Positions 18,788 to 27,958 of a DNA stretch of 39,612 bases are shown piece after piece. This stretch comes from Nocardioidaceae bacterium (GTDB lineage Bacteria > Actinomycetota > Actinomycetes > Propionibacteriales > Nocardioidaceae), in the NCBI GenBank assembly GCA_030447585.1, contig JAUJOO010000003.1:36587-76198 (forward strand), given 5' to 3'. Both the position numbers and the translations under genes were made by a program. The notes beneath the pieces were generated by a model. It had not been told where the DNA came from and made no database searches. It worked only from the letters and a program-made list of their open reading frames with translations. Numbering within the stretch: position 1 is the first letter of the stretch; each line of letters opens with the position of its first letter.

Positions 18788-19504
18788 TAGTCAATAGCAT
18801 CCTGGGCCTTAATTGGTTCCATGTGATACGCGATCAGGCAGAAACCTCCGAAGGGTGGGTCCGCAGCTTCGACGGTAGGGCCCGCAGAAGCAGGCGGCAG
18901 CGCGGTGTGGGCCGGTGCCGCGAGCAGGGGCGGGTTGGCAACTCAGATCCCCGACGACCAAGCGATGCCGAGGGCCCGGTGTGCGGTCATCCGCCGGTGG
19001 GGGAGTGCTGACCGCTCCGAGCAGGTTGGTGACGGAACCTTCTCCGTTGACATCTGAATCAGCTGTTGGGGGGTGAGTCCTACCCGATCCGTAAGTGGGT
19101 TCTCTCGACGGGAAGTGCACGCTGCCGATGCTTGGTTGGGGGCGGGGAGTGTCTGCGCGCAACAGGAGAGAAGGCTGAGCGTGCCGCACATCAGGGGCGG
19201 TGCTGTGCATAACGACAAGAGTTCTGGACAGTCAAAGCAGACCTGACCGGCTCGAGCATGGTGTTGCGGCTCTGCACGGCGGCGGTGATCGTGACGGCCA
19301 CCACGCTCAGCAGGCCAAGGGCTAGACCGGGGAGGGTGATGTTGGCGGTGTAGCAGTGTGCGCCGGCCTCCCAGATATCGGTGGCCCTTGGAGACCCACG
19401 AACTGGGAGGCCGCCCTGCCATGGCCTAGGGCGCGACAGTTTCGTGGCCGATTCGCGGGGTCCGAACGGGACGCACTTCCTCGGCACGGTCAGGCCGGAC
19501 GGTG
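18788..19504. other. long stretch without a clear gene
   Basis: No gene with a start, ribosome site and coherent sequence is visible. On the minus strand around 19230-19380 there is a hydrophobic segment (TLPGLALGLLSVVAVTITAA) that could be a leftover membrane helix of a decayed gene. The left end should carry the promoter of the sigma gene, and the right end the downstream region of the toxin gene. Confidence 0.4.
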
Positions 19505-19762
19505 TCACTTGTAGTGAAAGCGTGCTTGCAGGATTACTAGGTCGTCCTCATCCACGAGATAGACCAGTCTGTGCTCCTCGCTGATTCTCCGTGACCACGC
19601 TCCGGCCAGCATGTGGCGGAGCGGTTCGGGCTTGCCAATACCGGCCACGGGATCTCTCAGAGCGTCATCGATCAACCGGTTGATGCGTTTGAGCGTGGCC
19701 CGATCCGCGGTGAGCCAGTAGGTGTAGTCCTCCCAGCCGTGTGCGGTGAAGACCAGCCTCAC
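19505..19762 (-). CDS. yoeB: YoeB/Txe-family mRNA interferase toxin
   Basis: An 85-residue ribosome-dependent endoribonuclease toxin. The sequence follows E. coli YoeB closely over its full length: RLVFTAHGWEDYTYWL, KRINRLIDDALRDP, GKPEPLRHMLAGAWSRRI, EEHRLVYLV and ARFHYK. The catalytic residues are conserved at the same numbers as in E. coli (Glu46, Arg65, His83, Tyr84), so it is expected to be active. It starts at a GTG that overlaps the antitoxin stop by four bases (GTGA), so antitoxin and toxin are translated together. Confidence 0.95.
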   Translation of the reverse strand: MRLVFTAHGWEDYTYWLTADRATLKRINRLIDDALRDPVAGIGKPEPLRHMLAGAWSRRISEEHRLVYLVDEDDLVILQARFHYK

Positions 19763-20004
19763 CGGACGAGGTCGTGCTCTTCACGTTGCCCGGCAAGGGC
19801 CTGCTGCAGGCTCTCGACCAGTCGCTTTGCGTTCGCGGGCACGCGTAGCAGGTGAGCAGTCTCCTCCAAGGCGTCGTAGTCGGCGCGCGACAGGAGCACG
19901 GCGTCGCCTCGCCGTGAGGTGATCTCGATCGGGGTGCGATCGTCGTTGACCTGTTCGATCAACGGAAACAGATTCTTGCGTGCTTCGCTCGCTGTGACGG
20001 CCAT
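19759..20004 (-). CDS. yefM: YefM/Phd-family antitoxin
   Basis: An 81-residue antitoxin and autorepressor. The N-terminal Phd/YefM DNA-binding fold is visible in MAVTASEARKNLFPLIEQVN, then ITSRRGDAVLLSRADYDALE. The C-terminal tail (LLRVPANAKRLVESLQQALA) would wrap the toxin. The ATG at 20002-20004 has a perfect AGGAGG six bases upstream. The open frame continues upstream but past the operator and ribosome site, so the longer form is rejected. Repression is expected at the TGGTAC repeats just upstream. Confidence 0.95.
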   Translation of the reverse strand: MAVTASEARKNLFPLIEQVNDDRTPIEITSRRGDAVLLSRADYDALEETAHLLRVPANAKRLVESLQQALAGQREEHDLVR

Positions 20005-20021
20005 CCGACCCTCCTGTTGAC

Positions 20022-20041
20022 TGGTACGAATTATGGTACCA
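20022..20041 (-). promoter_or_regulatory. probable operator/-10 of the yefM-yoeB operon
   Basis: TGGTAC (20022-20027) and the palindrome TGGTACCA (20034-20041) flank the sequence CATAAT on the minus strand (20030-20035), a good -10 element 25 bases upstream of the antitoxin ATG. Antitoxin binding here would cover the promoter. The -35 region is not obvious. Confidence 0.5.
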
Positions 20042-20181
20042 CTTGGCTCATAGATGCGGTCCGCGCGCCACGCGTCTCCGGGTCGGCAAGCCACCGCGGG
20101 CTACATCGATGTCGGCCAAGGTGATCGCCGAGAGTGTCGCCGACGCCTCGCGCTCTCGTACAGCCCTGCCTGAGATTCGCG

Positions 20182-20256
20182 TGGCGCCCCCGGCAGGATT
20201 CGAACCTGCGCTCCCGCCTCCGGAGGGCGGTGCTCTATCCCCTGAGCTACGGGGGC
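20182..20256 (-). tRNA. tRNA-Arg (anticodon CCG)
   Basis: The minus strand reads GCCCCCG (acceptor), GCTC-loop-GAGC (D arm), CCGCC-CTCCGGA-GGCGG (anticodon arm, anticodon CCG), GCAGG-TTCGAAT-CCTGC (T arm) and CGGGGGC (acceptor). The discriminator G and an encoded CCA complete it. All stems pair perfectly. It decodes CGG, a common codon in this GC-rich genome, and lies just upstream of argS on the opposite strand. Confidence 0.97.
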
Positions 20257-20336
20257 TCACGGCGCAGACAGGGTAGCAGCGGGCCTCGTTCGACCATAAC
20301 GCTGACGAGCCGGTTCGAGGCTACTAACGTCCAGGG

Positions 20337-20726
20337 GTGGAACGCGCTGCGCCGAGGATCTTGGTGGTCGACGACTCAGACGTCATTCGCTCTCTCATCG
20401 CGCTCAACCTCCAGCTCGAGGGCTTCGACGTCGTCGAGGCACACAACGGCGCGGAGTGCCTTGACATCATCGGCTCCGTGCAACCGGATCTCGTCACGCT
20501 CGACGTGGCCATGCCGCAGCTCGGCGGCTTCGCGACGGCAGCCCGGCTACGCGCTGACCCCGTCACGGCAGGCATCCCCATCGTGATGGTCACCGCCCGC
20601 GCCCAAGGCAGCGACCTCGCCCGCGGCGCGGAGATCGGCGTGGACGCGTATGTGACCAAGCCGTTCGATCCCGAGCACCTCGTCGAGACGGTCCGCTCCC
20701 TGACAGCACCCCAGAACGAACGCTGA
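20337..20726 (+). CDS. stand-alone response-regulator receiver protein (CheY-like)
   Basis: A 129-residue single receiver domain with no output domain. Acidic pocket Asp12-Asp13 (ILVVDDSD), phospho-acceptor Asp56 (LVTLDVAMPQLGG), Thr86 (IVMVTARA) and Lys108 (AYVTKPF) are all present, so it should be phosphorylatable. GTG start at 20337; a strong ribosome site is lacking. It is 19 bases upstream of argS and probably cotranscribed with it. No histidine kinase is encoded nearby, so its partner is elsewhere. Confidence 0.9.
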   Translation: MERAAPRILVVDDSDVIRSLIALNLQLEGFDVVEAHNGAECLDIIGSVQPDLVTLDVAMPQLGGFATAARLRADPVTAGIPIVMVTARAQGSDLARGAEIGVDAYVTKPFDPEHLVETVRSLTAPQNER

Positions 20727-20745
20727 GCATCGCTACCATGAGTCG

Positions 20746-22410
20746 GTGACCCCCGAGCAGCTGTCGCAGACCATCGTCGACGCCTTGTCGGCGCTCGTCG
20801 ACCGCCGGGAGTTGGCGCTGACCGGCGGGATCCCGCCGGAGGTACGCGTGGAGCGTCCGAAGAGCAAGGACCACGGCGACTACGCCACCAACATCGCGCT
20901 ACAACTTGCCAGGCCAGCTGGGCTTGCCCCGCGCGACCTGGCCGAGCTGCTCGCTAGCGAGCTCAAGGCGTCGCCGGCAGTCGCGTCGGTGGAGATCGCC
21001 GGCCCGGGGTTCATCAACATCACGGTCGACACCGCCGCACAGGGAGAGGTCGCGCGGTCCATCGTGGAGGCCGGGGCGTCGTACGGCGCGTCGGACGCTC
21101 TGACGGGCAAGCGCATCAACCTCGAGTTCGTCTCCTCCAACCCCACCGGTCCCGTCCACATCGGCGGGGCGCGGTGGGCGCCGGTGGGGGACAGCCTGGC
21201 CCGCATCTTCAGCGCCCTGGGTGCGGAGGTGAGTCGCGAGTACTACTTCAACGACCACGGCGCTCAGATCGACCGCTTCTCGCGGTCCCTGCTGGCAGTG
21301 GCGAGAGGTCAAGCTCCGCCCGAGGACGGGTACGTCGGCGACTATGTCGGTGAGATCGCCGCCAAGGTCGTGGCGACGGAGCCCCACGTGCTGAGTCTCC
21401 CCGACGGCGAGGCGCAGGAGGTATTCCGGCGCGTTGGTGTCGAGCTGATGTTCGCGCAGATCAAGCAGACCCTGCACAGCTTCGGCGTGGACTTCGACGT
21501 CTTCTTCCATGAGCAGTCGCTCTACGACAGCGGTGCCATCGAGCGCGCCGTTGCGCGGCTCACGGAGATGGGAAACACCTACGAGGCCGACGGCGCACTG
21601 TGGCTGGCCACGAAGCGGTACGGCGACGAGAAGGACAGGGTCTTGGTTCGCTCCAGCGGAGCGCCCGCCTACATCGCCGGTGACTGCGCCTACTACCTGG
21701 ACAAGCGAGAGCGCGGCTTCGATCTCTGCGTGATCATGCTTGGGGCCGACCACCACGGGTACGTCGGCAGGCTCATGGCCATGTGTCAGGCGTTCGGCGA
21801 CAAGCCGCACGAGAACCTCGAGATTCTCATCGGACAGATGGTCAGCCTGGTCCGCGACGGCACCCCGGTGCGGATGGCCAAGCGTGCCGGCGCGGTCATC
21901 TTCATCGACGACCTGATCGAGGCCATCGGGGTGGACGGGGCTCGGTATGCCCTCGTGCGTTACTCCAGCGACTCGAACGTAGAAATCGACATCGACGTCT
22001 GGACGCGGGCCTCCAGCGACAACCCGGTGTACTACGTCCAGTACGCCCATGCCCGGCTGGCCTCGATCCTCCGCAACGCTACGCAGCTCGGGGTCGTCTC
22101 GGTACCCGACGACTTCGATCCCAGGCTCCTCTCCCACGACCGCGAAGGCGACCTCCTGCGTGCGCTGGCAGAGTTCCCCCGGATCGTGCAGACGGCTGCC
22201 GAGCTGCGAGAGCCGCACCGATTGGCCCGCTACCTGGAGGCCACCGCCTCGACGTTCCACAAGTTCTACGACAACTGCCGGGTGCTTCCGCACGGAAGCG
22301 AGGAGCCGGCAGACATCCACCGCGCCCGCCTGCTCCTCGTCGAGGCGACGAAGATCGTCGTCGCGCGAGGCCTTGGTCTGCTCGGCGTCTCCGCACCCGA
22401 GCGGATGTGA
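20746..22410 (+). CDS. argS: arginyl-tRNA synthetase
   Basis: Class I synthetase, 554 residues, charging tRNA-Arg. The N-terminal Add-1 domain includes SKDHGDYATNIALQLARPAG. The HIGH motif is in SNPTGPVHIGGARW. The catalytic domain continues with EYYFNDHGAQIDRFSRSL and GADHHGYVGRLMAMCQAFGD; the canonical KMSKS is replaced by a variant (VRMAKRAGAVIF), as in many ArgRS. The C-terminal DALR anticodon-binding domain ends the protein (YVQYAHARLASILRNA). Starts at GTG 20746. Its TGA shares one base with the lysA ATG, so the two are coupled. Confidence 0.97.
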   Translation: MTPEQLSQTIVDALSALVDRRELALTGGIPPEVRVERPKSKDHGDYATNIALQLARPAGLAPRDLAELLASELKASPAVASVEIAGPGFINITVDTAAQGEVARSIVEAGASYGASDALTGKRINLEFVSSNPTGPVHIGGARWAPVGDSLARIFSALGAEVSREYYFNDHGAQIDRFSRSLLAVARGQAPPEDGYVGDYVGEIAAKVVATEPHVLSLPDGEAQEVFRRVGVELMFAQIKQTLHSFGVDFDVFFHEQSLYDSGAIERAVARLTEMGNTYEADGALWLATKRYGDEKDRVLVRSSGAPAYIAGDCAYYLDKRERGFDLCVIMLGADHHGYVGRLMAMCQAFGDKPHENLEILIGQMVSLVRDGTPVRMAKRAGAVIFIDDLIEAIGVDGARYALVRYSSDSNVEIDIDVWTRASSDNPVYYVQYAHARLASILRNATQLGVVSVPDDFDPRLLSHDREGDLLRALAEFPRIVQTAAELREPHRLARYLEATASTFHKFYDNCRVLPHGSEEPADIHRARLLLVEATKIVVARGLGLLGVSAPERM

Positions 22411-23804
22411 TGAGAGCGCACGAAGCGGGGACCCTCCATGCGGAGGCCGGCGCCCGCCGACCTGCCTGGTTGAAGCCGCCGGCCGACGCCAACGCACTGG
22501 TGACACGTCTGTGGCCACGCCACGTCACGAAGTCCGAAGACGGGATGTTGTTCGTCGCAGGAGTGTCTGTCGCTGACCTCGCCGCCGAGTTCGGCACGCC
22601 GGCGTACGTCGTGGATGAGGATGATTTTCGCCAGCGCGCGAGGGCGTTCAAGCGCGCGTTCGACGGCTGCGACGTCTACTACGCGGGCAAGGCCTTCTTG
22701 TCTCTGCAGACCGTGCGCTGGATCGCAGAGGAGGGCCTGAGCCTCGACGTCTGCACCGGGGGGGAGCTGGCGGTGGCGCTGCGGGCCGGCTTCGACCCGG
22801 CGAGGATCGGCTTCCACGGCAACAACAAGAGCGTGGCCGAGCTGGTGCGAGCCGTCGAGGTCGGGGTCGGACGCATCGTCATCGACTCTCTCACCGAGAT
22901 CGACCGCCTTGCGCAGGTGAGCGCTGAGCGAGGTGTCCGTCAGCGCGTCCTCCTACGCGTGACGGCAGGCGTCGAGGCGCACACCCACGAGTACATCGCG
23001 ACGGCGCACGAGGACCAGAAGTTCGGCCTGTCGCTCGCTGACGGACGAGCCGAGGAGGGGATGCGGTCGATCGCCCGCCACGACTCGCTCGAGCTGGTTG
23101 GCCTGCACTCGCACATCGGCTCCCAGATCTTCGACACCGCAGGGTTCGAGGTGGCGTGCCGCCGCGTCCTCGCACTCTTCGCCCGAGGACTGGAGGCGGG
23201 CCTGCCGCTGGTGGAGATCGACCTCGGCGGCGGTTTCGGGATCGCCTACACGACCCAGGACGACCCGGCGTCACCGGCGACCCTGGCCGCGGAGATGCGG
23301 CAGATCGTGGAGCACGAGTGCCGGGCGCAGGGCATCGAGATCCCTCACCTCTCGGTCGAGCCCGGAAGGGCTATCGCAGGCCCCTCAACGTTCACGCTGT
23401 ACGAGGTGGGAACTGTCAAGACCGTCAGCCTCGACGCCGGTGCTCGGCGCATCTATGTCTCCGTCGACGGTGGCATGAGCGACAACATCCGAGGGGCGCT
23501 CTACGGCGCACACTTCTCCTGCACACTCGCCTCTCGGCGCTCCACCGTCCCTCCCGTCCTGGCCCGGGTCGTCGGCAAGCACTGCGAGTCCGGTGACATC
23601 GTCGTCATGGACGAGTTCCTGCCCGGTGACGTGCAGCCCGGCGATCTCGTCGCCGTTCCTGCCACCGGTGCCTACTGCCGGTCGCTGGCCACCACGTACA
23701 ACCACGTGGCGAGGCCACCCGTCGTGGCGGTTCGGCAGGGTGAGGCCCGCGTCGTCGTACGCCGCGAGACCGAGGACGACCTGCTCCGCCTCGATGTGGG
23801 CTGA
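22410..23804 (+). CDS. lysA: diaminopimelate decarboxylase
   Basis: PLP enzyme of 464 residues that makes L-lysine from meso-diaminopimelate, the last step of lysine synthesis. The PLP lysine is in VYYAGKAFLS. The alanine-racemase-like barrel shows LDVCTGGELAVALRAGF, GFHGNNKS and LVGLHSHIGSQI. EIDLGGGFGIAY and VEPGRAIAGPST are phosphate and active-site motifs, and SCTLASRRSTVP lies in the C-terminal barrel. HCESGDIVVMDEFLPGDV carries the catalytic Cys-Glu of the other subunit. ATG at 22410 overlaps the argS stop; the frame is open far upstream but inside argS. The product normally feeds protein synthesis and draws on the peptidoglycan precursor DAP. Confidence 0.97.
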   Translation: MRAHEAGTLHAEAGARRPAWLKPPADANALVTRLWPRHVTKSEDGMLFVAGVSVADLAAEFGTPAYVVDEDDFRQRARAFKRAFDGCDVYYAGKAFLSLQTVRWIAEEGLSLDVCTGGELAVALRAGFDPARIGFHGNNKSVAELVRAVEVGVGRIVIDSLTEIDRLAQVSAERGVRQRVLLRVTAGVEAHTHEYIATAHEDQKFGLSLADGRAEEGMRSIARHDSLELVGLHSHIGSQIFDTAGFEVACRRVLALFARGLEAGLPLVEIDLGGGFGIAYTTQDDPASPATLAAEMRQIVEHECRAQGIEIPHLSVEPGRAIAGPSTFTLYEVGTVKTVSLDAGARRIYVSVDGGMSDNIRGALYGAHFSCTLASRRSTVPPVLARVVGKHCESGDIVVMDEFLPGDVQPGDLVAVPATGAYCRSLATTYNHVARPPVVAVRQGEARVVVRRETEDDLLRLDVG

Positions 23805-23862
23805 AGCGGGGGCATTGGCTGACCGGAGAGCGGACACCACAACCGCCTCCTGTCATGCGTCG

Positions 23863-23883
23863 GTGCACCACCGCCCGGTGCAC
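23863..23883. terminator. hairpin between convergent lysA and HNH genes
   Basis: GTGCACC-ACCGCCC-GGTGCAC forms a perfect 7-bp stem with a 7-base loop in the short space between the converging genes. No U-run follows on either strand, so it would be an atypical, possibly bidirectional, terminator. Confidence 0.45.
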
Positions 23884-23912
23884 GACGGCCTGACCTCCGA
23901 CGGCGGACGAGC

Positions 23913-25310
23913 TCAGGCTGCGTGGCGGAGGTAGTCCTGAAGCTGGATCTCGAGCGGTGATCCGGTGACGGCATCGACGTACGGCGGCTGGGGTGGTCCG
24001 GTGGCCAGGTCGTGCAGGCGCCGCCGATGTCGCAGCTGGGCTCGGGTGCAGGTGCCGTAGCCGAGGGCAGGTCGGGCCTGGGTGGCGATGGTGCGGCCGA
24101 TCGGGGTTGTCCAGCGCAGCAGTGCCGCGGCGGCGCCGGACTCGGCGTTTCGAGTGCGGCATAGCCAGGGATCGTCGTCGACGACGGGCTCGACACTCAT
24201 CTGAGGGTGGTCCTCGAGGTGGTGGCAACGCTGACACAGCCCGGCACCGTTGCCGGCGCCGGTGCGGCCACCGCGAGAGTGGTCCTGGAGGTGGTCAGCG
24301 TCGCGGATGACGGCGTCGCAGCCGATGCCGCGGCAGCGCCGGTCGCGGGCCTTGACCAGCTCGCGGACGGCGCCGGTGAAGCGGCGCATCCTGGTGTCGA
24401 TCGTTGCGACGGTGGCATCGGCGGGATCGGTGAACCAGCGCCGAAGCCAGGCCCGGTCGCCGGCAGCGAGCTCGCGGGCGTACGCCGCCGGAAGCGGCCC
24501 GAGCTGGTCGAGCTGGGCGGGGGCGTCATCTGCGCCGAAGAGCGTGGAGGTGTTCATCACGACGTTGACGGCTACGGCGACGTCGTCGGCGCGGGCCTGC
24601 CCGGTGACGCGTTCGACCAGCGTGTCGGCCATCAGCTGGCTGACGGTGCGGTTGTCGCCGTCGGCGCGAAGGCAGCGGGCGTGGTGGTCCAACGCGTTCC
24701 AGCACGCCACGACCTGCTCGGCGGGAAGCTGGGCGGTCAGCGCACCCATTGCGGTGGCGGTGTCGATGTTGGCCGACACCGACCGGTCGCTGCGGGCCTG
24801 GATTGCGGCCTCACGGGCGGCGTCGGGGTCGATCTCCAGCACCCGGGTGCGGGCCATCGCCCTGACCCGGCCGGGCAGCACGGTGTCGATCTCGTCGGCG
24901 ATGACCTCGTCGGCCAGCGGCAAGGCAGCCGGGTGCAGCGGGTGGATCTCGGCGACCGCCGACCGCGCCGCAGCCAAACTGATCGCCCCGGTGTCGAGCT
25001 TGTCCATCACCCGCGGCATCGCTTCCACCAGGCGGGCGCAGTCTGCCATGTGGTGGTGCGCGGTCCACACTCCGACGCGGCGGGCGTCGGCCAGCTCCGC
25101 GGCAGTGATGCGCTCGGTGGCGTCGCCCCAGCTTCCGAAGGCGCGCATGTCGAAGTCCCGCCGATCCCGCACGAACTGTGCCACCTGCCGCGCCTGCTTG
25201 GCCTGCAAGGCGTTGATCTGCCGCTCGGTGGCGGCGATGACATCGAGCGCTCCGCACAACCTGTCCGCCTCCCGGGCGGTCCATTCGCGGTTGTCCGCGC
25301 TCTCGCTCAT
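23913..25310 (-). CDS. DUF222 HNH endonuclease (13E12 repeat family)
   Basis: A 465-residue protein. The long DUF222 N-terminal region (about residues 20-290, helical, Ala-rich, with AFGSWGDATERITAAELADA) is followed by an HNH nuclease domain. There CRGIGCDAVIRDADHLQDHS and NGAGLCQRCHHLEDHP supply the HNH histidines and asparagine plus two CxxC-type zinc pairs. Such genes occur in many copies in actinobacterial genomes and behave like mobile or host-maintained nucleases; their substrate is unknown. It is inserted against the direction of lysA and hom. The ATG at 25310 is favoured because a promoter predicts transcription to begin there, giving a leaderless mRNA. Confidence 0.88.
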   Translation of the reverse strand: MSESADNREWTAREADRLCGALDVIAATERQINALQAKQARQVAQFVRDRRDFDMRAFGSWGDATERITAAELADARRVGVWTAHHHMADCARLVEAMPRVMDKLDTGAISLAAARSAVAEIHPLHPAALPLADEVIADEIDTVLPGRVRAMARTRVLEIDPDAAREAAIQARSDRSVSANIDTATAMGALTAQLPAEQVVACWNALDHHARCLRADGDNRTVSQLMADTLVERVTGQARADDVAVAVNVVMNTSTLFGADDAPAQLDQLGPLPAAYARELAAGDRAWLRRWFTDPADATVATIDTRMRRFTGAVRELVKARDRRCRGIGCDAVIRDADHLQDHSRGGRTGAGNGAGLCQRCHHLEDHPQMSVEPVVDDDPWLCRTRNAESGAAAALLRWTTPIGRTIATQARPALGYGTCTRAQLRHRRRLHDLATGPPQPPYVDAVTGSPLEIQLQDYLRHAA

Positions 25311-25317
25311 GTGTTCG

Positions 25318-25346
25318 ATTATACTCCTCAATTGGACAGAAGTCGA
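25318..25346 (-). promoter_or_regulatory. sigma-70-type promoter of the HNH gene, probably leaderless
   Basis: On the minus strand TCGACT (25341-25346) and a perfect TATAAT (25318-25323) are 17 bases apart. Seven bases separate the -10 from the ATG, so transcription would start at or next to the A of the start codon. Confidence 0.6.
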
Positions 25347-25577
25347 GGGATTCAACGTGTTCTTGGAGACGAGTCTCGCTACCGGTTAACGTTTCTTGGC
25401 GCCGTTGGCGCCGTTGATGTGGAGGTCGCCGCCATCACGGTGGCAAGCGCTGAGCCTGGACGACCGCTCGCCGACGACCGCGGCACCAATAGGATGCGTC
25501 GTGCCGGCGACGTGTCGGCGGCGCCTCGCGGAGTGTCGCATCGGGTGCCACCTCGACCGATCACTGATGGGCACGAC

Positions 25578-26882
25578 ATGACTGAGAGGCCCCTTCGGGT
25601 GGCACTGCTCGGCTGCGGGGCGGTAGGCAGCCAGGTGGCGCGGCTGTTTGCCGAGCAGTCGGCAGACCTCGGTGCCCGGATCGGAGCCCCTCTCGAGCTC
25701 GCGGGGGTGGCCGTGCGCCGGCTGGACCGCGCCCGGGACGCCGACATCGCGGCAGACCTCTTCACCACCGACGCCCACGGGCTCGTGACCCGGGGAGACA
25801 TCGACGTAGTGATCGAGGTCATCGGCGGGATAGAGCCGGCCCGGTCATTCATCCTCGCCGCGCTCACCGCCGGCGCATCCGTCGTGACGGCCAACAAGGC
25901 GCTGCTGGCCGCTGACGGGGCGACACTGTTCGAGGCAGCGGCCGCGGCTCAGCGAGACATCTATTTCGAGGCTGCAGTCGCCGGGGCGGTTCCCATCATC
26001 CGTCCGCTGCGTGAGTCCCTGGCCGGCGACAAGGTCCGCCGGGTGCTCGGAATCGTCAACGGCACCACGAACTACGTCCTCGACAAGATGGACTCGTCAG
26101 GTCTCGGGTTCGACGAGGCCCTCGAGTCCGCCCAGTCCCTCGGGTACGCCGAAGCCGATCCGACCGCCGATGTCGAGGGCTTCGACGCGGCAGCCAAGGC
26201 AGCCATCTTGGCGAGCCTCGCCTTCCACACCCGTGTCACGGTCGCGGACGTCCATCGCGAGGGCATCAGCGAGGTCACGGGCACCGACATCTTGTCCGCC
26301 CAGGAGATGGGCTGTGTGGTCAAGCTGTTGGCGATATGTGAGAGCGAGGAACGCCCCGAGGGCACCCGGGTCTCGGCGCGGGTGCACCCCGCAATGATCC
26401 CGCGCTCTCATCCGCTCGCGAGTGTTCGAGGGGCGTTCAACGCCGTCTTCGTCGAGAGCGATGCTGCCGGGCAGCTGATGTTCTACGGTCCGGGTGCCGG
26501 TGGCGCGCCAACGGCCAGCGCGGTTCTCGGTGATCTCGTCACCGTCGCACGGAACCGGCTCAGCAACGTCACGGGTACCGGTGAGTCGACGTACGCCGCC
26601 TGCGCCGTGGCCGCCATGGGCGACTCGCTGACGAGGTACCACGTCGCGATGGAGGTCGACGACAAACCCGGTGTGCTTGCGTCCGTGGCGGAGATGTTCG
26701 CCCGGGAGGACATCTCCATCCAGACGGTGCGTCAGGTCGGTCGCGGTGATGAGGCGAGGCTCGTGGTGGTGACGCATGCGGCGCAGGACTCGGCGCTTGC
26801 CGCCACCGTCGATGCCTTGGCCACGATGGCGAGCGTCCGTGCCGTCACGTCGGTGATGCGCGTCGAAGGCACCACCGAATGA
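25578..26882 (+). CDS. hom: homoserine dehydrogenase
   Basis: NAD(P)-dependent enzyme of 434 residues reducing aspartate semialdehyde to homoserine, the branch point to threonine and methionine. N-terminal Rossmann motif [17 protein letters not shown]; catalytic domain with [11 protein letters not shown] and [20 protein letters not shown], which hold the active-site Glu, Asp and Lys; C-terminal ACT domain ([20 protein letters not shown]) for threonine feedback. The ATG at 25578 fits family length; the frame is open back to 24207 but that part lies opposite the HNH gene. It overlaps thrC by four bases (ATGA) and so starts a coupled threonine operon. Confidence 0.97.
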   Translation: MTERPLRVALLGCGAVGSQVARLFAEQSADLGARIGAPLELAGVAVRRLDRARDADIAADLFTTDAHGLVTRGDIDVVIEVIGGIEPARSFILAALTAGASVVTANKALLAADGATLFEAAAAAQRDIYFEAAVAGAVPIIRPLRESLAGDKVRRVLGIVNGTTNYVLDKMDSSGLGFDEALESAQSLGYAEADPTADVEGFDAAAKAAILASLAFHTRVTVADVHREGISEVTGTDILSAQEMGCVVKLLAICESEERPEGTRVSARVHPAMIPRSHPLASVRGAFNAVFVESDAAGQLMFYGPGAGGAPTASAVLGDLVTVARNRLSNVTGTGESTYAACAVAAMGDSLTRYHVAMEVDDKPGVLASVAEMFAREDISIQTVRQVGRGDEARLVVVTHAAQDSALAATVDALATMASVRAVTSVMRVEGTTE

Positions 26883-27958
26883 ACGCGCGAGGTGCCCAGC
26901 AGTGGAAGGGCGTCATCGCCGAGTACCGCGACTGGCTGCCGGTCTCCGACGAGACGCCGGTCATCAGCCTGGGTGAGGGTGGTACACCGTTGGTGGAAGC
27001 CGGGTGGTTGTCGGAGCTGTCTGGCTGCTCGGTGTGGCTCAAGGTGGAAGGGAACAACCCGACGGGTTCGTTCAAGGACCGTGGGATGACGCTGGCCATG
27101 TCGATCGCGCTCGAGCAGGGCGCCCGGGCAGCCGTGTGTGCCTCCACGGGGAACACCTCGGCGAGCATGGCGGCGTACGCGAGCCGAGCGGGGATCGACC
27201 CGGTCGTGCTGGTGCCGCACGGCAGGATCGCGCGCGGGAAGATGGCGCAGGCCGTCATGCACGGGGCCAGGATCATCGCCGTACGCGGCGGGTTCGACGA
27301 CTGCCTCGAGCTGGCGCGCGAGCTCGCAAACGACTACCCCGTCACGCTGGTCAACAGCGTCAACCCGGTGCGGATCGAGGGTCAGAAGACGGCGGCGTTC
27401 GAGGTCGTGGATGCGCTCGGCGCCGCGCCCGACATCCACATCCTGCCCGTCGGAAACGCCGGCAACATCGCGGCGTACTGGCAGGGCTATGGAGAGTACG
27501 CCGCGGCCGGCCGGTCGACCCCGCCCGCCATGTGGGGTTTCCAAGCCGAGGGCGCTGCCCCGATCGTCCAGGGTCGCCGAGTCGAGCATCCTGACACCGT
27601 CGCAACCGCCATCCGGGTGGGGAACCCGGCGTCGTGGCTCCTGGCCGAGACGGCTCGCGACGAGTCGGAAGGGCTGATCGAGGCGGTGAGCGACGAGGAG
27701 ATCATGCGCGCGCAAGCGAACCTGGCAGCGCACGAGGGCGTCTTCGTGGAGCCCGCCTCCGCGGCGGGGGTCGCCGGCTTCTTGTCCATGTCCGCATCAG
27801 GTCGCCTGGAGCCTGGGCTGACCGTCGCGATCACCGTCACCGGGCACGGCCTCAAGGACGTCGAGACTGCACTGGAAGCGCGCGGGGCCATCAGCGACAC
27901 GGTGGTCGATGCGAGTCCCGACCAGGTGGCGAAGGCCGCGGGGCTGCTCGGTGCTTGA
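26879..27958 (+). CDS. thrC: threonine synthase
   Basis: PLP enzyme of 359 residues converting O-phosphohomoserine to threonine. The PLP lysine is in [36 protein letters not shown] and [16 protein letters not shown] hold the phosphate of PLP, and [13 protein letters not shown] lies near the C-terminus. Start ATG overlaps the hom stop; the end overlaps thrB by eight bases. It belongs to the single-domain threonine synthase type common in Actinobacteria. Confidence 0.97.
   Translation: MNARGAQQWKGVIAEYRDWLPVSDETPVISLGEGGTPLVEAGWLSELSGCSVWLKVEGNNPTGSFKDRGMTLAMSIALEQGARAAVCASTGNTSASMAAYASRAGIDPVVLVPHGRIARGKMAQAVMHGARIIAVRGGFDDCLELARELANDYPVTLVNSVNPVRIEGQKTAAFEVVDALGAAPDIHILPVGNAGNIAAYWQGYGEYAAAGRSTPPAMWGFQAEGAAPIVQGRRVEHPDTVATAIRVGNPASWLLAETARDESEGLIEAVSDEEIMRAQANLAAHEGVFVEPASAAGVAGFLSMSASGRLEPGLTVAITVTGHGLKDVETALEARGAISDTVVDASPDQVAKAAGLLGA

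Noticed and set aside
18809-19422. Overlapping minus-strand frames between the sigma and toxin genes
   Set aside because: Composition is irregular and there is no start context or recognised family; at most a decayed membrane helix remains.
21783-22409. Upstream extension of the lysA frame
   Set aside because: It is inside argS in another frame; the ATG at 22410 gives the normal family length and stop/start overlap.
20899-22518. Minus-strand open frame of 539 codons opposite argS and lysA
   Set aside because: It is an antisense shadow with no ribosome site; both plus-strand genes are unambiguous.
24207-25577. Upstream extension of the hom frame by 457 codons
   Set aside because: It lies opposite the HNH gene, is Gly/Val-rich shadow text, and homoserine dehydrogenase normally begins at the ATG at 25578.
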